NCBI RefSeq assembly: GCF_003100395.1
Contig: NZ_CP029210.1
Span: forward strand, 1,922,001-1,986,000
Source: Aquabacterium olei
GTDB taxonomy: Bacteria > Pseudomonadota > Gammaproteobacteria > Burkholderiales > Burkholderiaceae_C
Length of the DNA: 64,000 nucleotides
Direction: 5' to 3'
Below, piece after piece: positions 19,514-28,408 of the stretch. The position numbers were made by a program, and so were the translations under genes. The notes under the pieces were generated by a model. It saw only the letters and a list, made by a program, of their open reading frames with translations, was not told where the DNA came from and did no database searches. How positions within the stretch are numbered: the first letter of the stretch is position 1; each line of letters begins with the position of its first letter.

Positions 19514-21631
19514 TCAGGCTGAAATGGGGCGGTGCTGGCTGATTTCAAGTTTCATCGCCAGGGTGCGGCGCACGAGTTCCAGCTTGCGGGCCTCGGCGGC
19601 CTCCGACAGTTCGCCGGACTGGGTCAGCAAATCGAGTTCCTCCCTGAGGGCCACCAGTTCCAGCGGCTTGATCAGGTTCAGCAGGTTGTCCACGGTGTCC
19701 TTGTTGTCCGGCACGTCCACGAATTGCATGACGCGCCTGGCCAGCACGGCGAGGTCGGATGGCGACGTGTCGGCCTCCACGGCTGGCGCGCCGTCCTCAC
19801 CACCGCGCATCAGGGCCAGCAGGGCGTCGGCCGGCTGCAGCCCCTGGTCGATCAGCAGGCGGTCGAGCCAGCGGAAGAAGGCGCCGTAGGGGGCGGGCTG
19901 GTCGCACAGCAGGTCGTGCGTGGCGCCGGGCAGTTGCTCCCAGAACTCGCTGTGGGACACCAACGCCCAGACGATCCGGTCCAGCGGCGTGGCGGCCTGG
20001 GGCAGGGGGCGGCGCTCGACGGGGCTGCCCTGGCGCTGCCAGCGGCTGCCGCCCCCGTCTCGCCAGGGCTTTTTCCAGGGACGCCCACCGCCTTGACGGT
20101 GCCCACCCGATGCCCAGCCCCCCTGTGAGGCGCCGCCGCCGGTCTGCGAGGGCTCGCCCCAGTCGGGCTCCCCCATGTCGCCCGACCAACCCCCGCCGGT
20201 GTCCGGGTCGAAGGCAGGCACGTTGGCATCCCAGGCGCCTTCGGCCGCGTCTCCGCCTGGGCTGCGGGGGGCGCGCGGCGCGTCGCCGCGCTGACGTTGC
20301 GCCTTGTCGGCCGTGCGCGACTGGTGCTCGGCGAGCCGACGGCGCACCTCTTCAGGGGCTGTGCGGGCCATCTGGGCCAGGTCGTCGGCCACGAGCCCCT
20401 GCAGCGCGCCTTCCGGGAACTGCGCAATCAACGGGATGGCCTGAACCAGCAGACGGGCGCGGCCCTCGGCGCTGTCCAGATCACAGTCGATGGCGGCGTG
20501 CTCTAGCACCTGCCGCGACAAGGGCACGGCCTGCTTCACGCAGGCTTCGAAGGCCTCCGGGCCATGCTCGCGGATGTAGCTGTCCGGGTCGTGCTCGGCC
20601 GGCAGGAAAAGAAAGCTGATGCGACGGGTGTCGGTGGCGTAGGGCAGGGCGGCTTCGAGCGCGCGGCCGGCAGCTCGGCGACCAGCGGCGTCACCGTCGA
20701 AGCTGAACACGACGTGGTCGGTGAAGCGGAAGAGCTTCTGCGCGTGCTCGGCCGTGCAGGCGGTGCCCAGCGTGGCCACCGCGTTGCCAAAGCCCCACTG
20801 CGCCAGCGCGACCACGTCCATGTAGCCTTCGGTGACGATGGCGTAGCCCTTGTTGCGCAGGGCGGCGCGCGCCTCGAACAGACCGTAGAGCTCCCGGCCC
20901 TTGACGAAGACCGGGGTCTCGGGCGAATTGAGGTACTTGGGCTCGCCTTTGTCGAGTACCCGACCGCCGAAGCCGATCACCTGCCCCTGCGGGTTGCGGA
21001 TCGGGAACATGATCCGGTCGCGGAAGCGGTCGTAGCGCTTGCCTTCGGTTTCGCCCGGCTGGGGCTCGGGCGTGATGACCAGACCGGACTCCACCAGCAG
21101 CGGGTCGTCGTATTTCGGGAAGGCGCTCGCCAGTCCCTGCCAGCGTTCCGGTGCGTAGCCCAGCGCAAAGCGCGCCGCAATCTCACCGGTCAGACCGCGT
21201 CCCTTGAGGTATTGCACCGCGCGGGGTGACTTTTTCAGTTCCTGCTTCCAATGCTGGGCGGCGCGGGCCAGCACGTCGGTCAGTGTGGCCTGCTTTTCGC
21301 GGGCCTGGCGCTGCCGTTCGCGCTCCTCGGGGCGCACGTTCTCTTCCGGAACCGGCATGCCCTGCATCTGGGCCAGGTCCTTGACGGCGTCGACAAAGCC
21401 GAGGCCGCCATATTCCATCAGGAAGCCCAGCGCATTGCCGTGCACGCCGCACCCGAAGCAGTGGTAGGTCTGGCGGGTCGGGCTGACGATGAAGCTGGGC
21501 GTCTTTTCGCCGTGGAAGGGGCAGAGCCCCTTGAAATTGATGCCCGCCTTCTTCAGCGTGACGTAGCGACCCACGACGTCGGCGACGTCGGTGCGGGCCA
21601 GCAGGTCCTGGATGAATGACGGTGGGATCAC
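19514..21631 (-). CDS. dnaG: DNA primase DnaG
   Basis: Synthesises RNA primers at the replication fork. 705 residues from GTG 21631 (VIPPSFIQDLL matches the usual MIPxxFIxxLL start); an upstream GTG at 21673 falls inside the adk terminator and is rejected. Zinc-binding CHC2 domain: Cys 37, His 40, Cys 58, Cys 61. TOPRIM core: Glu 268 in VTEGYMDVV, Asp 312/314 in SFDGDAAGR. A Gly/Trp/Pro-rich low-complexity linker (about 440-545) separates it from the C-terminal DnaB-interacting domain (548-705), and is longer than in E. coli. Confidence 0.96.
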   Translation of the reverse strand: MIPPSFIQDLLARTDVADVVGRYVTLKKAGINFKGLCPFHGEKTPSFIVSPTRQTYHCFGCGVHGNALGFLMEYGGLGFVDAVKDLAQMQGMPVPEENVRPEERERQRQAREKQATLTDVLARAAQHWKQELKKSPRAVQYLKGRGLTGEIAARFALGYAPERWQGLASAFPKYDDPLLVESGLVITPEPQPGETEGKRYDRFRDRIMFPIRNPQGQVIGFGGRVLDKGEPKYLNSPETPVFVKGRELYGLFEARAALRNKGYAIVTEGYMDVVALAQWGFGNAVATLGTACTAEHAQKLFRFTDHVVFSFDGDAAGRRAAGRALEAALPYATDTRRISFLFLPAEHDPDSYIREHGPEAFEACVKQAVPLSRQVLEHAAIDCDLDSAEGRARLLVQAIPLIAQFPEGALQGLVADDLAQMARTAPEEVRRRLAEHQSRTADKAQRQRGDAPRAPRSPGGDAAEGAWDANVPAFDPDTGGGWSGDMGEPDWGEPSQTGGGASQGGWASGGHRQGGGRPWKKPWRDGGGSRWQRQGSPVERRPLPQAATPLDRIVWALVSHSEFWEQLPGATHDLLCDQPAPYGAFFRWLDRLLIDQGLQPADALLALMRGGEDGAPAVEADTSPSDLAVLARRVMQFVDVPDNKDTVDNLLNLIKPLELVALREELDLLTQSGELSEAAEARKLELVRRTLAMKLEISQHRPISA

Positions 21632-21651
21632 GGGCAGCAGAGGCGCGGCAG

Positions 21652-21687
21652 AAAAGCAAAGGCCCCGACGCACCTAGCGACGGGGCC
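21652..21687 (-). terminator. Terminator after adk
   Basis: GGCCCCG (21661-21667) pairs with CGGGGCC (21681-21687), extended by CG/CG past one mismatch. On the minus strand it is followed by TTTGCTTTT. It lies 37 bases after the adk stop and just upstream of the dnaG start. Confidence 0.8.
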
Positions 21688-21723
21688 GAACAAGGGGCGC
21701 AGCCAGGGCGGCTGCCGCCCAGT

Positions 21724-22448
<725 letters not shown>

Positions 22449-22449
22449 A

Positions 22450-22465
22450 TGTGCAACCTCGCACA
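22450..22465. promoter_or_regulatory. Second copy of the TGTGC-N6-GCACA palindrome, upstream of adk
   Basis: TGTGCAACCTCGCACA matches the perfect palindrome at 17057-17072 in 14 of 16 positions; the outer five base pairs are intact. It is 70 bases upstream of the adk start, just outside the foldable leader. Confidence 0.4.
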
Positions 22466-22524
22466 AAAGGCGGTTTGCCCTGCGCCAAAACGACACAGTG
22501 CCCAGCGGGCACAGGCCTGTCCGG

Positions 22525-23277
22525 TCAGCTCAGCAGGGCGCGCACGCGGGCCAGGTCTTCCGGGGTGTCGACCCCCGGGCCGGGCGCATCCGGCGTGATG
22601 TGCACGGCGATGCGCTCGCCATGCCACAGCACGCGCAGCTGCTCGAGTGACTCGACCTGCTCCAGCGGGCTGACCGGCAGGCCGGGATAGCGCCGCAGAA
22701 AGCCCGCGCGGTAGCCGTAGATGCCGATGTGGCGCAGCGGTGTGCCGGGGCCGTCTGCCGGGGTGGCCGGTGCGGGCCCATCGCGCCACCATGGAATCGG
22801 CGCACGGGAAAAGTACAGCGCGCGCCCCGCGGCATCAAGCACCACTTTCACGACGTTGGGGTTGCCGAACTGCGCGGCATCCGTGATGGGGTGGGCAGCG
22901 GTGCTCATGACGCACTCGCTGCGCGCGGTGAGTTCGGCAGCGCACGCATTGATCAAGGTCGGCGCAATCAACGGCTCGTCGCCCTGCACGTTGACCACCA
23001 TGTCGTCGCCATCCAGTCCGAGCTGCTCGCAGGCTTCGGCCAGTCGGTCGCTGCCGGTGGGGTGGTCGGCACGGGTCAGGACCGCGGCCACGCCATGGGC
23101 CTCGCACGCGGCCACGATGCGCGGGTGATCTGCGGCCACCACCACACGGGCAGCCTGACTGAGTGAGGCTTGCCTCGCCACGCGGACCACCATGGGCAGG
23201 CCGGCAATGTCGGCCAGCGGCTTGTCAGGCAGGCGCGTGGAAGCCATCCGAGCCGGAATCAGCACGGTGAACGCCAT
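22525..23277 (-). CDS. kdsB: 3-deoxy-manno-octulosonate cytidylyltransferase KdsB
   Basis: Activates Kdo to CMP-Kdo for lipopolysaccharide core synthesis. 250 residues. N-terminal CTP-binding block [16 protein letters not shown] at about 5-20, then NVQGDEPL with the metal-binding Asp and the C-terminal [10 protein letters not shown]. It starts 3 bases after the Trm112-like gene and works in the same pathway as lpxK two genes upstream. Confidence 0.95.
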   Translation of the reverse strand: MAFTVLIPARMASTRLPDKPLADIAGLPMVVRVARQASLSQAARVVVAADHPRIVAACEAHGVAAVLTRADHPTGSDRLAEACEQLGLDGDDMVVNVQGDEPLIAPTLINACAAELTARSECVMSTAAHPITDAAQFGNPNVVKVVLDAAGRALYFSRAPIPWWRDGPAPATPADGPGTPLRHIGIYGYRAGFLRRYPGLPVSPLEQVESLEQLRVLWHGERIAVHITPDAPGPGVDTPEDLARVRALLS

Positions 23278-23280
23278 GGC

Positions 23281-23508
23281 TCAGGCCCCCTCGGCGGCAT
23301 TGGAGGCGGGCGTCGGCTGGGTGGGGGGCAGGGGCTGCAACTGGTCGTCCACCGTCACTGCCTCGTTCTCGAGCATCACCGGGATGCCATCGCGAATGGG
23401 GAAGCCCAGGCGGTCTGCGGCGCAGACCAGGTGGGTGCCCGGCGCCGGGCGTTGCAGGGGGCCTTTGCAGACCGGGCAGACCAGCAGATCGATGAGTCGG
23501 GTGTCCAT
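23281..23508 (-). CDS. Trm112-family small protein (UPF0434)
   Basis: Small zinc-ribbon-like protein. 75 residues from ATG 23508 (MDTRLIDLLVCPVCKGPL); the frame extends further upstream into lpxK but family members start here. A CPVCKG pair at 11-14 is followed by a single Cys in HLVCAADRLG and the block FPIRDGIPVMLENEA, characteristic of UPF0434/Trm112. Eukaryotic Trm112 activates methyltransferases; the bacterial role is unknown. The C-terminus is Pro/Ala rich. It sits between lpxK and kdsB with 7- and 3-base gaps. Confidence 0.88.
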   Translation of the reverse strand: MDTRLIDLLVCPVCKGPLQRPAPGTHLVCAADRLGFPIRDGIPVMLENEAVTVDDQLQPLPPTQPTPASNAAEGA

Positions 23509-23515
23509 GGCAGTC

Positions 23516-24628
23516 TCAATGTGGATGCAGGGTGGCAGGCAGGCGGGCCAGCGCGGCATCGAGTGCCTGCCAGAAACCGGGTTCGGGTTCGAAGTCTAGA
23601 CCCGCCACCCACACCTGCGTATGGGGTCGCTCGCGGGCAACACGTGCCGGGTCGAGCTTGACCGCGTCTTTCTCGGTCACGATCAAGTGGGGTGTGGAGG
23701 CCGGCCAGGGCAGCGTGCCGAATGAAGCGTGGTCGGGCAGCGGAATGGGCGTCACGGCAAAGCCCAGCGCGCGCAGCGCATCGAAGAAGCGGTCGGGCTG
23801 GGCAATGCCGGCCAGTGCGGCGACGGGACCGCACTGTGACGGAGGGAGCCGCTCGCCGTCGACGCCGGCCCACCAGTGGGCAAGGGCAAGCGGTGCGCAA
23901 AGCGTGCGGCGTGCCAGGTACCCGGGCAGCGGTGTGCTGGCTCGGGCCGCGTTGTAGAGCACCACGGGGGGCGCCACCAGCGCCGAGGCGGGCTCAACGT
24001 GCCAGGGTTCGCGCAAGGGGCCAGCCGGCATCAGCCAGCCGTTGCCGGCGCCGCGCTCGTCGAACACCACCACCTCGATGTCGCGGTGCAACTTCAAGTG
24101 CTGCAGGCCGTCGTCGCACACCAGGATGTCGATCTCCGGGTGAGCCTTCAGCAGGGCCTCGCCGGCGGCCGCGCGGTTGGGGCCGATCATCAGCGGCACG
24201 CTGGTGCGTCGCCAGATGAGCAGCGGCTCGTCACCCGTGAGCGAGGCGTCGAGTGTGGGCGCGGTGGCCGCGTCCAGGCAGACGAGCCCGCCTGGGGTTT
24301 GCGCGGCCTTGTAGCCGCGCGTCAGGACGCCCGGATGCCAGCCCGCTCGCTGGAGGTGATGCAGCAGGGCGATGGTGGTGGGGGTCTTGCCTGCGCCGCC
24401 GACAATGCGGTTGCCGATCACCAGAACAGGCACCGGCAGACGCCTCGCATGCATCCAGCCGCACCGATAGGCCAGGCGCCGTGCGATCACGAGCCCGAGC
24501 AGCAGCGCCGACACGGGCCACAGCAGCCGGGCGGCCAGGCCACGGCGGGCCCAGGTGCGATGAAAGAAGTCGGCCGACAAATCGGAGTCAGGGCGCGCCG
24601 CGGCCGTCCGAGGTGGACTGCGTGGCAA
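23516..24628 (-). CDS. lpxK: Tetraacyldisaccharide 4'-kinase LpxK
   Basis: Phosphorylates the 4' position of the lipid A precursor at the inner membrane. Up to 370 residues. A membrane helix (about 33-52) precedes the Walker A-like VIGNRIVGGAGKTP and the block CDDGLQHLKLHRDIE; TEKDAVKL is near the C-terminus. Start uncertain: ATG 24628 overlaps exbD by 41 bases, and no convincing ribosome-binding site is visible for it or for later codons. The operon position after exbBD is common in this order. Confidence 0.92.
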   Translation of the reverse strand: MPRSPPRTAAARPDSDLSADFFHRTWARRGLAARLLWPVSALLLGLVIARRLAYRCGWMHARRLPVPVLVIGNRIVGGAGKTPTTIALLHHLQRAGWHPGVLTRGYKAAQTPGGLVCLDAATAPTLDASLTGDEPLLIWRRTSVPLMIGPNRAAAGEALLKAHPEIDILVCDDGLQHLKLHRDIEVVVFDERGAGNGWLMPAGPLREPWHVEPASALVAPPVVLYNAARASTPLPGYLARRTLCAPLALAHWWAGVDGERLPPSQCGPVAALAGIAQPDRFFDALRALGFAVTPIPLPDHASFGTLPWPASTPHLIVTEKDAVKLDPARVARERPHTQVWVAGLDFEPEPGFWQALDAALARLPATLHPH

Positions 24629-25022
24629 AGGTCAGTTGCGAGAGTCCGACGCGGCGGGCGGCATCCATGACGTTGATGACGCTCTGGTGGCTGGCCGAGG
24701 CATCGGCGTTGACGACGATGATCGTGTCTTTCGCCGTGCCGGCTGCGCCGGAGAGGGCCGCCGCCAGCACGTCCGTGCCGCGGCCTTCCACCATGCGCTG
24801 GTTCACCACGTAGCGGCCGTCGGCGGTCACCATCACCACCAGCTCCTTCGGGCGAGCCTGGGTGGACTGCGCGTTCGCCACCGGCAGATTGATCTTCAGC
24901 TCGGTGATGCGGGAATAGGTGGTCGTCAGCATCAGGAAGATGAGGACGACAAGCAGCACGTCGATGAAGGGGATCAGGTTGATCTCCGGCTCATCCTGCG
25001 GGCGGTGCTTGCGAAACTGCAT
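24588..25022 (-). CDS. exbD: Biopolymer transport protein ExbD/TolR family
   Basis: Subunit of a proton-driven motor complex that energises TonB- or Tol-type envelope work. 144 residues. A short cytoplasmic N-terminus with PEINLIPFIDVLLVVLIFLM precedes one membrane helix; the helix Asp (in PFIDVL) is the proton-relay residue. The periplasmic domain has the typical KDTIIVVNADASASH block. It follows exbB by 17 bases. It could serve TonB or an MsbA/lipid A-linked role; ExbD versus TolR cannot be fixed from sequence alone. Confidence 0.9.
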   Translation of the reverse strand: MQFRKHRPQDEPEINLIPFIDVLLVVLIFLMLTTTYSRITELKINLPVANAQSTQARPKELVVMVTADGRYVVNQRMVEGRGTDVLAAALSGAAGTAKDTIIVVNADASASHQSVINVMDAARRVGLSQLTFATQSTSDGRGAP

Positions 25023-25039
25023 GGCGCGGGCGTCCTGTC

Positions 25040-25681
25040 TCAGCGGCGGCCACCGGCGCCCAGGCGCAGCAGGTGCGGCACCATGGTCTCGGCTGCCTGC
25101 TCGAGCGACAGTGTGTAGGCGTCCACCCGGGCGCGGAAGTGCCGGTAGAACATCAGGGCCGGGATGGCCACGATGAGCCCGAAGGCCGTGTTGTAGAGCG
25201 CGACCGAGATGCCGTGCGCCAGCTCGGCGGGGTTGCCGCCGGGCGTGCCGGCCGTGGCACCCGAGGCACCGAAGATCTCGATCATGCCAATCACCGTGCC
25301 AAGCAGGCCCAGCAGCGGGGCGGCCGATGCGATCGTGCCGAGCGCATTGAGGTTGCGTTCAAGCTGATGGACCGCGTCGCGTCCGGCCGTCTCGAATGCC
25401 CGGCGCAGCGCCGGCTCGGCAATGCGGGGCTCGGCGGCCACGGCACGCAGGCCTTGCGCGAGCAACTTGCCCATCACCGAGTTCTCGGCCAGCTTGTTGA
25501 TGGTGTCGGCGGGAGGCAGATTGCCCCGCGTGACGGTCATCACTTCGTCGAGCAACTTGCCCGGTGCGACGCGGTCGGCGCGCAGGCTCAGGAAGCGCTC
25601 GATGATCAGCGCGAGGGCCACGATGGAGCACAGCACCAGCGGGATGATGGGCCAGCCAGCGGCTTGTAAGATGGACAGCAA
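25040..25681 (-). CDS. exbB: MotA/TolQ/ExbB proton channel family protein
   Basis: Inner-membrane channel partner of ExbD. 213 residues with three membrane segments (about 11-29, 118-137 and 158-178). The conserved block LNALGTIASAAPLLGLLGTV is followed by GMIEIFGASG and GISVALYNTAFGLIVAIPAL, as in ExbB/TolQ. It is the first gene of the six-gene minus-strand group exbB-exbD-lpxK-Trm112-kdsB-adk and is divergent from xseA across a 392-base gap. Confidence 0.92.
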   Translation of the reverse strand: MLSILQAAGWPIIPLVLCSIVALALIIERFLSLRADRVAPGKLLDEVMTVTRGNLPPADTINKLAENSVMGKLLAQGLRAVAAEPRIAEPALRRAFETAGRDAVHQLERNLNALGTIASAAPLLGLLGTVIGMIEIFGASGATAGTPGGNPAELAHGISVALYNTAFGLIVAIPALMFYRHFRARVDAYTLSLEQAAETMVPHLLRLGAGGRR

Positions 25682-26073
25682 CAGGTTCTCCCCGGAAGTC
25701 GGGCGGGCCGTTCCTCGGGCCCGCTCAGGACAGCTCTGGATTATGGCGTCGATTTGGGCGTGCCCTGCCGACGGCGGGCGCCATCCACGCTGGGGTTTGC
25801 CACGAAGGCGACCGTACAGTCATCCACCGTTTCTGTGGATAACTTTGTGGGCAACCCTGTGATTTCGAACGGCGGCCCCCGAAAATACGGCATGTTTCTT
25901 AGATTGCCTGTTTTTTGAGCGCTTCGAAACCTTTTCAAATCAATGACTTATGACGCTTTGCAATGATCTGCTCGCCACTTCGTGTGCCAGTGCCTTGATC
26001 CGGCACGCCTGTGGACTTGTTGACCCTGCGCGCCAGGGGGCGGGCGTTTTGCGGGTCAGGAAGGGGTGATCTG
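25682..26073. promoter_or_regulatory. Divergent exbB/xseA intergenic region with DnaA-box-like sites
   Basis: No convincing gene in 392 bases. A perfect DnaA 9-mer (TTATCCACA, minus strand) is at 25834-25842, a 7/9 match in the same orientation at 25846-25854, and a 7/9 match on the plus strand at 25820-25828. The 25880-25960 part is AT-richer than its surroundings and is the likely promoter area, though no clean -35/-10 pair stands out. Confidence 0.45.
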
Positions 26074-27426
26074 ATGCAGGGTGGATTGGAGCGCGGGGAG
26101 CGCCCCTTGGCGCGCGTGTGGGGAGTCGGGGCGCTGGTGCAGGCCATTGGCGACACCCTGGCTGCGCGGTTCTCCCCCTGCGTCGTGCGCGGCGAAATCA
26201 GCGGGTTCACCCGGGCTGCCAGCGGGCATGGCTATTTCACGCTGAAGGACGAGCACGGCGGCGCCAGCCTGCGTTGCGCGATGTTCCGGCGCGCGCTTTC
26301 GCAGGTCGAGTTCGCGCCGGGCGAGGGCATGCTGGTGGAGGCGCGCGGAACGCTGGCCGTCTATGAAGCCCGCGGCGAGCTGCAACTCATCGTCGAGGCC
26401 TTGCGCCCAGCCGGCGAGGGCGCGCTGTACGAGCAGTTCCTGCGGCTGAAGGCGCGGCTCGAGGCCGAGGGGGTGTTTGACCCGACACGCAAGCGACCCC
26501 TGCCGGCCTTTCCAGTGCGCATCGGCGTGGTGACGTCACTGGCGGCGGCAGCCCTGCACGACGTGCTGACGGCGCTGCAACGGCGCGCACCCCATGTCGA
26601 GGTGGTGCTGGCCCCGGCCAGCGTGCAGGGGGCAGAGGCGCCCCCCCAACTGGTGGATGCGCTGGCCTCGCTGGCGGCGCTTCACCGCCAGGGCACGAAG
26701 CTGGATGCTGTGGTGCTGTGCCGCGGCGGAGGCTCGCTCGAAGACCTCTGGGCCTTCAACGACGAGCGCGTCGTGCGCGCCGTTGCCGCTTGCCCGGTGC
26801 CGGTCGTCTGCGGGGTGGGGCACGAGACCGATGTGACCTTGTGCGACTTTGCTGCCGACCTGCGTGCGCCCACACCGACGGCCGCGGCCGAACTGGTGGC
26901 GCGAGACCGTGCTGCGGCCCTCGCAGCGCTCGAAGGGCTGGCCGCCTTGCTGCATCACCGGGTTCGTCGTCGTCTGGACGGTCACGCCCAGCGCCTGGAC
27001 CGGGCCGCCGCCCGACTCGCGCGACCCGGGGTGGCATTGCACGAGGCACATCGCGGGCTGGCCCTGCTGTCGCACAGGCTGGCGGCGGCGGGTGAACGCC
27101 GCACGCAGCGGGCCCGCCAGACGCTGCCCACCCTGGCGCATCGGCTTGCGCGGGCCATGGCCCGAGGCACCGAGCGCGCCGAACACACGCTGTCCGCTGC
27201 GGAGGGGCGGCTGGAGGCACTCAACCCCCGGCGCGTGCTCGAGCGCGGCTTTGCCTGGCTCAGTGACGATGCCGGTCATCCGCTGGCCAGCGTGGCCGAG
27301 GTGGCCGTCGGCGCAACAGTCCGCGGTGTGCTGGCCGACGGGGTGTTGCAGTTGCACGTCAATGGGGTCGAGGCGGCCCCCTCCGAGGCCGGCACCCACA
27401 AGTCCCGCCCCGCGCTCGGGGAATGA
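26074..27426 (+). CDS. xseA: Exodeoxyribonuclease VII large subunit XseA
   Basis: Catalytic large subunit of ExoVII, degrading single-stranded DNA to oligonucleotides. 450 residues from ATG 26074, preceded by GGAAGGGG. N-terminal OB-fold (about 20-110, with [21 protein letters not shown]), then the nuclease core ([46 protein letters not shown] split here into short blocks) and a long helical coiled region (290-400). The xseB partner is not in the window. Confidence 0.95.
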   Translation: MQGGLERGERPLARVWGVGALVQAIGDTLAARFSPCVVRGEISGFTRAASGHGYFTLKDEHGGASLRCAMFRRALSQVEFAPGEGMLVEARGTLAVYEARGELQLIVEALRPAGEGALYEQFLRLKARLEAEGVFDPTRKRPLPAFPVRIGVVTSLAAAALHDVLTALQRRAPHVEVVLAPASVQGAEAPPQLVDALASLAALHRQGTKLDAVVLCRGGGSLEDLWAFNDERVVRAVAACPVPVVCGVGHETDVTLCDFAADLRAPTPTAAAELVARDRAAALAALEGLAALLHHRVRRRLDGHAQRLDRAAARLARPGVALHEAHRGLALLSHRLAAAGERRTQRARQTLPTLAHRLARAMARGTERAEHTLSAAEGRLEALNPRRVLERGFAWLSDDAGHPLASVAEVAVGATVRGVLADGVLQLHVNGVEAAPSEAGTHKSRPALGE

Positions 27427-27500
27427 CCTCACGCGGCAGAACCCCTTGTCGCGTGCCTACAATCGCCCACATCTGTCCAACCCCCAACTGGAACAACACC

Positions 27501-28082
27501 ATGGCCCACACGCTTCCCCCTCTGCCGTTCGCTCCTGACGCCCTCGCGCCGCACCTGTCGAAGGAGACGTTCGAATACCACTACGGCAAGCACCACCAGG
27601 CCTACGTCACCAACCTGAACAACCTCATCCCCGGCACCGAGTTCGAATCGATGTCGCTGGAAGAGATCGTCAAGAAGTCCAGCGGTGGCGTCTACAACAA
27701 CGCAGCCCAGATCTGGAACCACACCTTCTTCTGGAACTGCATGAAGCCGAACGGCGGCGGCGCCCCCAGCGGCAAGCTGGCCGATGCCATCAACGCCAAG
27801 TTCGGCAGCCTGGACGCCTTCAAGGAAGCCTTCACCAAGTCGGCCGTGGGCAACTTCGGTTCGGGCTGGACGTGGCTGGTCAAGAAGGCCGACGGTTCGG
27901 TCGACATCGTGAACATGGGTGCCGCCGGCACGCCGCTGACCACGGGCGACACCCCGCTGCTGACCGTGGACGTGTGGGAACACGCCTATTACATCGACTA
28001 CCGCAATGCCCGTCCGAAGTTTGTCGAGGTCTTCCTCAACAACCTCGTGAACTGGGAATTCGCCGAGAAGAATTTCGGCTGA
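27501..28082 (+). CDS. sodB: Superoxide dismutase (Fe)
   Basis: Dismutates superoxide in the cytoplasm. 193 residues. Metal ligands are His in EYHYGKHH (about 27), His in QIWNHTFFW (about 74), Asp and His in [11 protein letters not shown] (about 157 and 161). Gln in the AAQIWNH block and Gly-Ser-Gly-Trp-Thr-Trp favour the iron type, as does the length. ATG 27501 is chosen by family length; a possible -10 TACAAT lies at 27458-27463. A strong terminator follows, so it is monocistronic. Confidence 0.95.
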   Translation: MAHTLPPLPFAPDALAPHLSKETFEYHYGKHHQAYVTNLNNLIPGTEFESMSLEEIVKKSSGGVYNNAAQIWNHTFFWNCMKPNGGGAPSGKLADAINAKFGSLDAFKEAFTKSAVGNFGSGWTWLVKKADGSVDIVNMGAAGTPLTTGDTPLLTVDVWEHAYYIDYRNARPKFVEVFLNNLVNWEFAEKNFG

Positions 28083-28120
28083 GCGATTTTTGCGGATCGT
28101 GCGCGCTGCGCGCAGGGAAA

Positions 28121-28144
28121 GCCGGGCAATGCCCGGCTTTTTTC
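28121..28144 (+). terminator. Rho-independent terminator after sodB
   Basis: GCCGGGC (28121-28127), loop AAT, GCCCGGC (28131-28137), then T6. It lies 38 bases after the sodB stop. Confidence 0.95.
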
Positions 28145-28377
28145 TTGTGCGGCCCGTGAAACGCTTGGCTCCAATGCGATGTCAGTCCGTGTTTTCCGCA
28201 GGAGGGCGTGCGAAGCCCCGGGCACGGTGGTACAGTCGCGTTGGTTTATTTACGGCCCTTCCCGTCGCCCTTGCTGGCGAGGCCTGATACCCACAGGGTG
28301 TCGGCATTCAGCAAGGCGGGTCGCAATCCGCCAACCGGTCAAGCCGTGTCGCGGAAGGTTTTTCAACCAGCCAATGT

Positions 28378-28403
28378 CCCAGGAAACCTGGGAGTGAGGT
28401 GAG
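28378..28403 (+). promoter_or_regulatory. Small hairpin next to the sucA ribosome-binding site
   Basis: CCCAGG (28378-28383) pairs with CCTGGG (28387-28392) across AAA. The last three G residues are shared with the purine-rich ribosome-binding tract GGGAGTGAGGTGAG (28390-28403) in front of ATG 28409. The rest of the 264-base leader after the sodB terminator shows no gene and no clear promoter. Confidence 0.35.
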
Positions 28404-28408
28404 CGAAA

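Noticed and set aside
25741..25938. Minus-strand small frame of 65 codons in the exbB-xseA gap
   Set aside because: No ribosome-binding site, no recognisable family, and it covers the DnaA-box-like cluster.
27427..27500. Full sigma-70 promoter for sodB
   Set aside because: TACAAT is a fair -10, but the hexamer 17 bases upstream (GGCAGA) does not resemble a -35.
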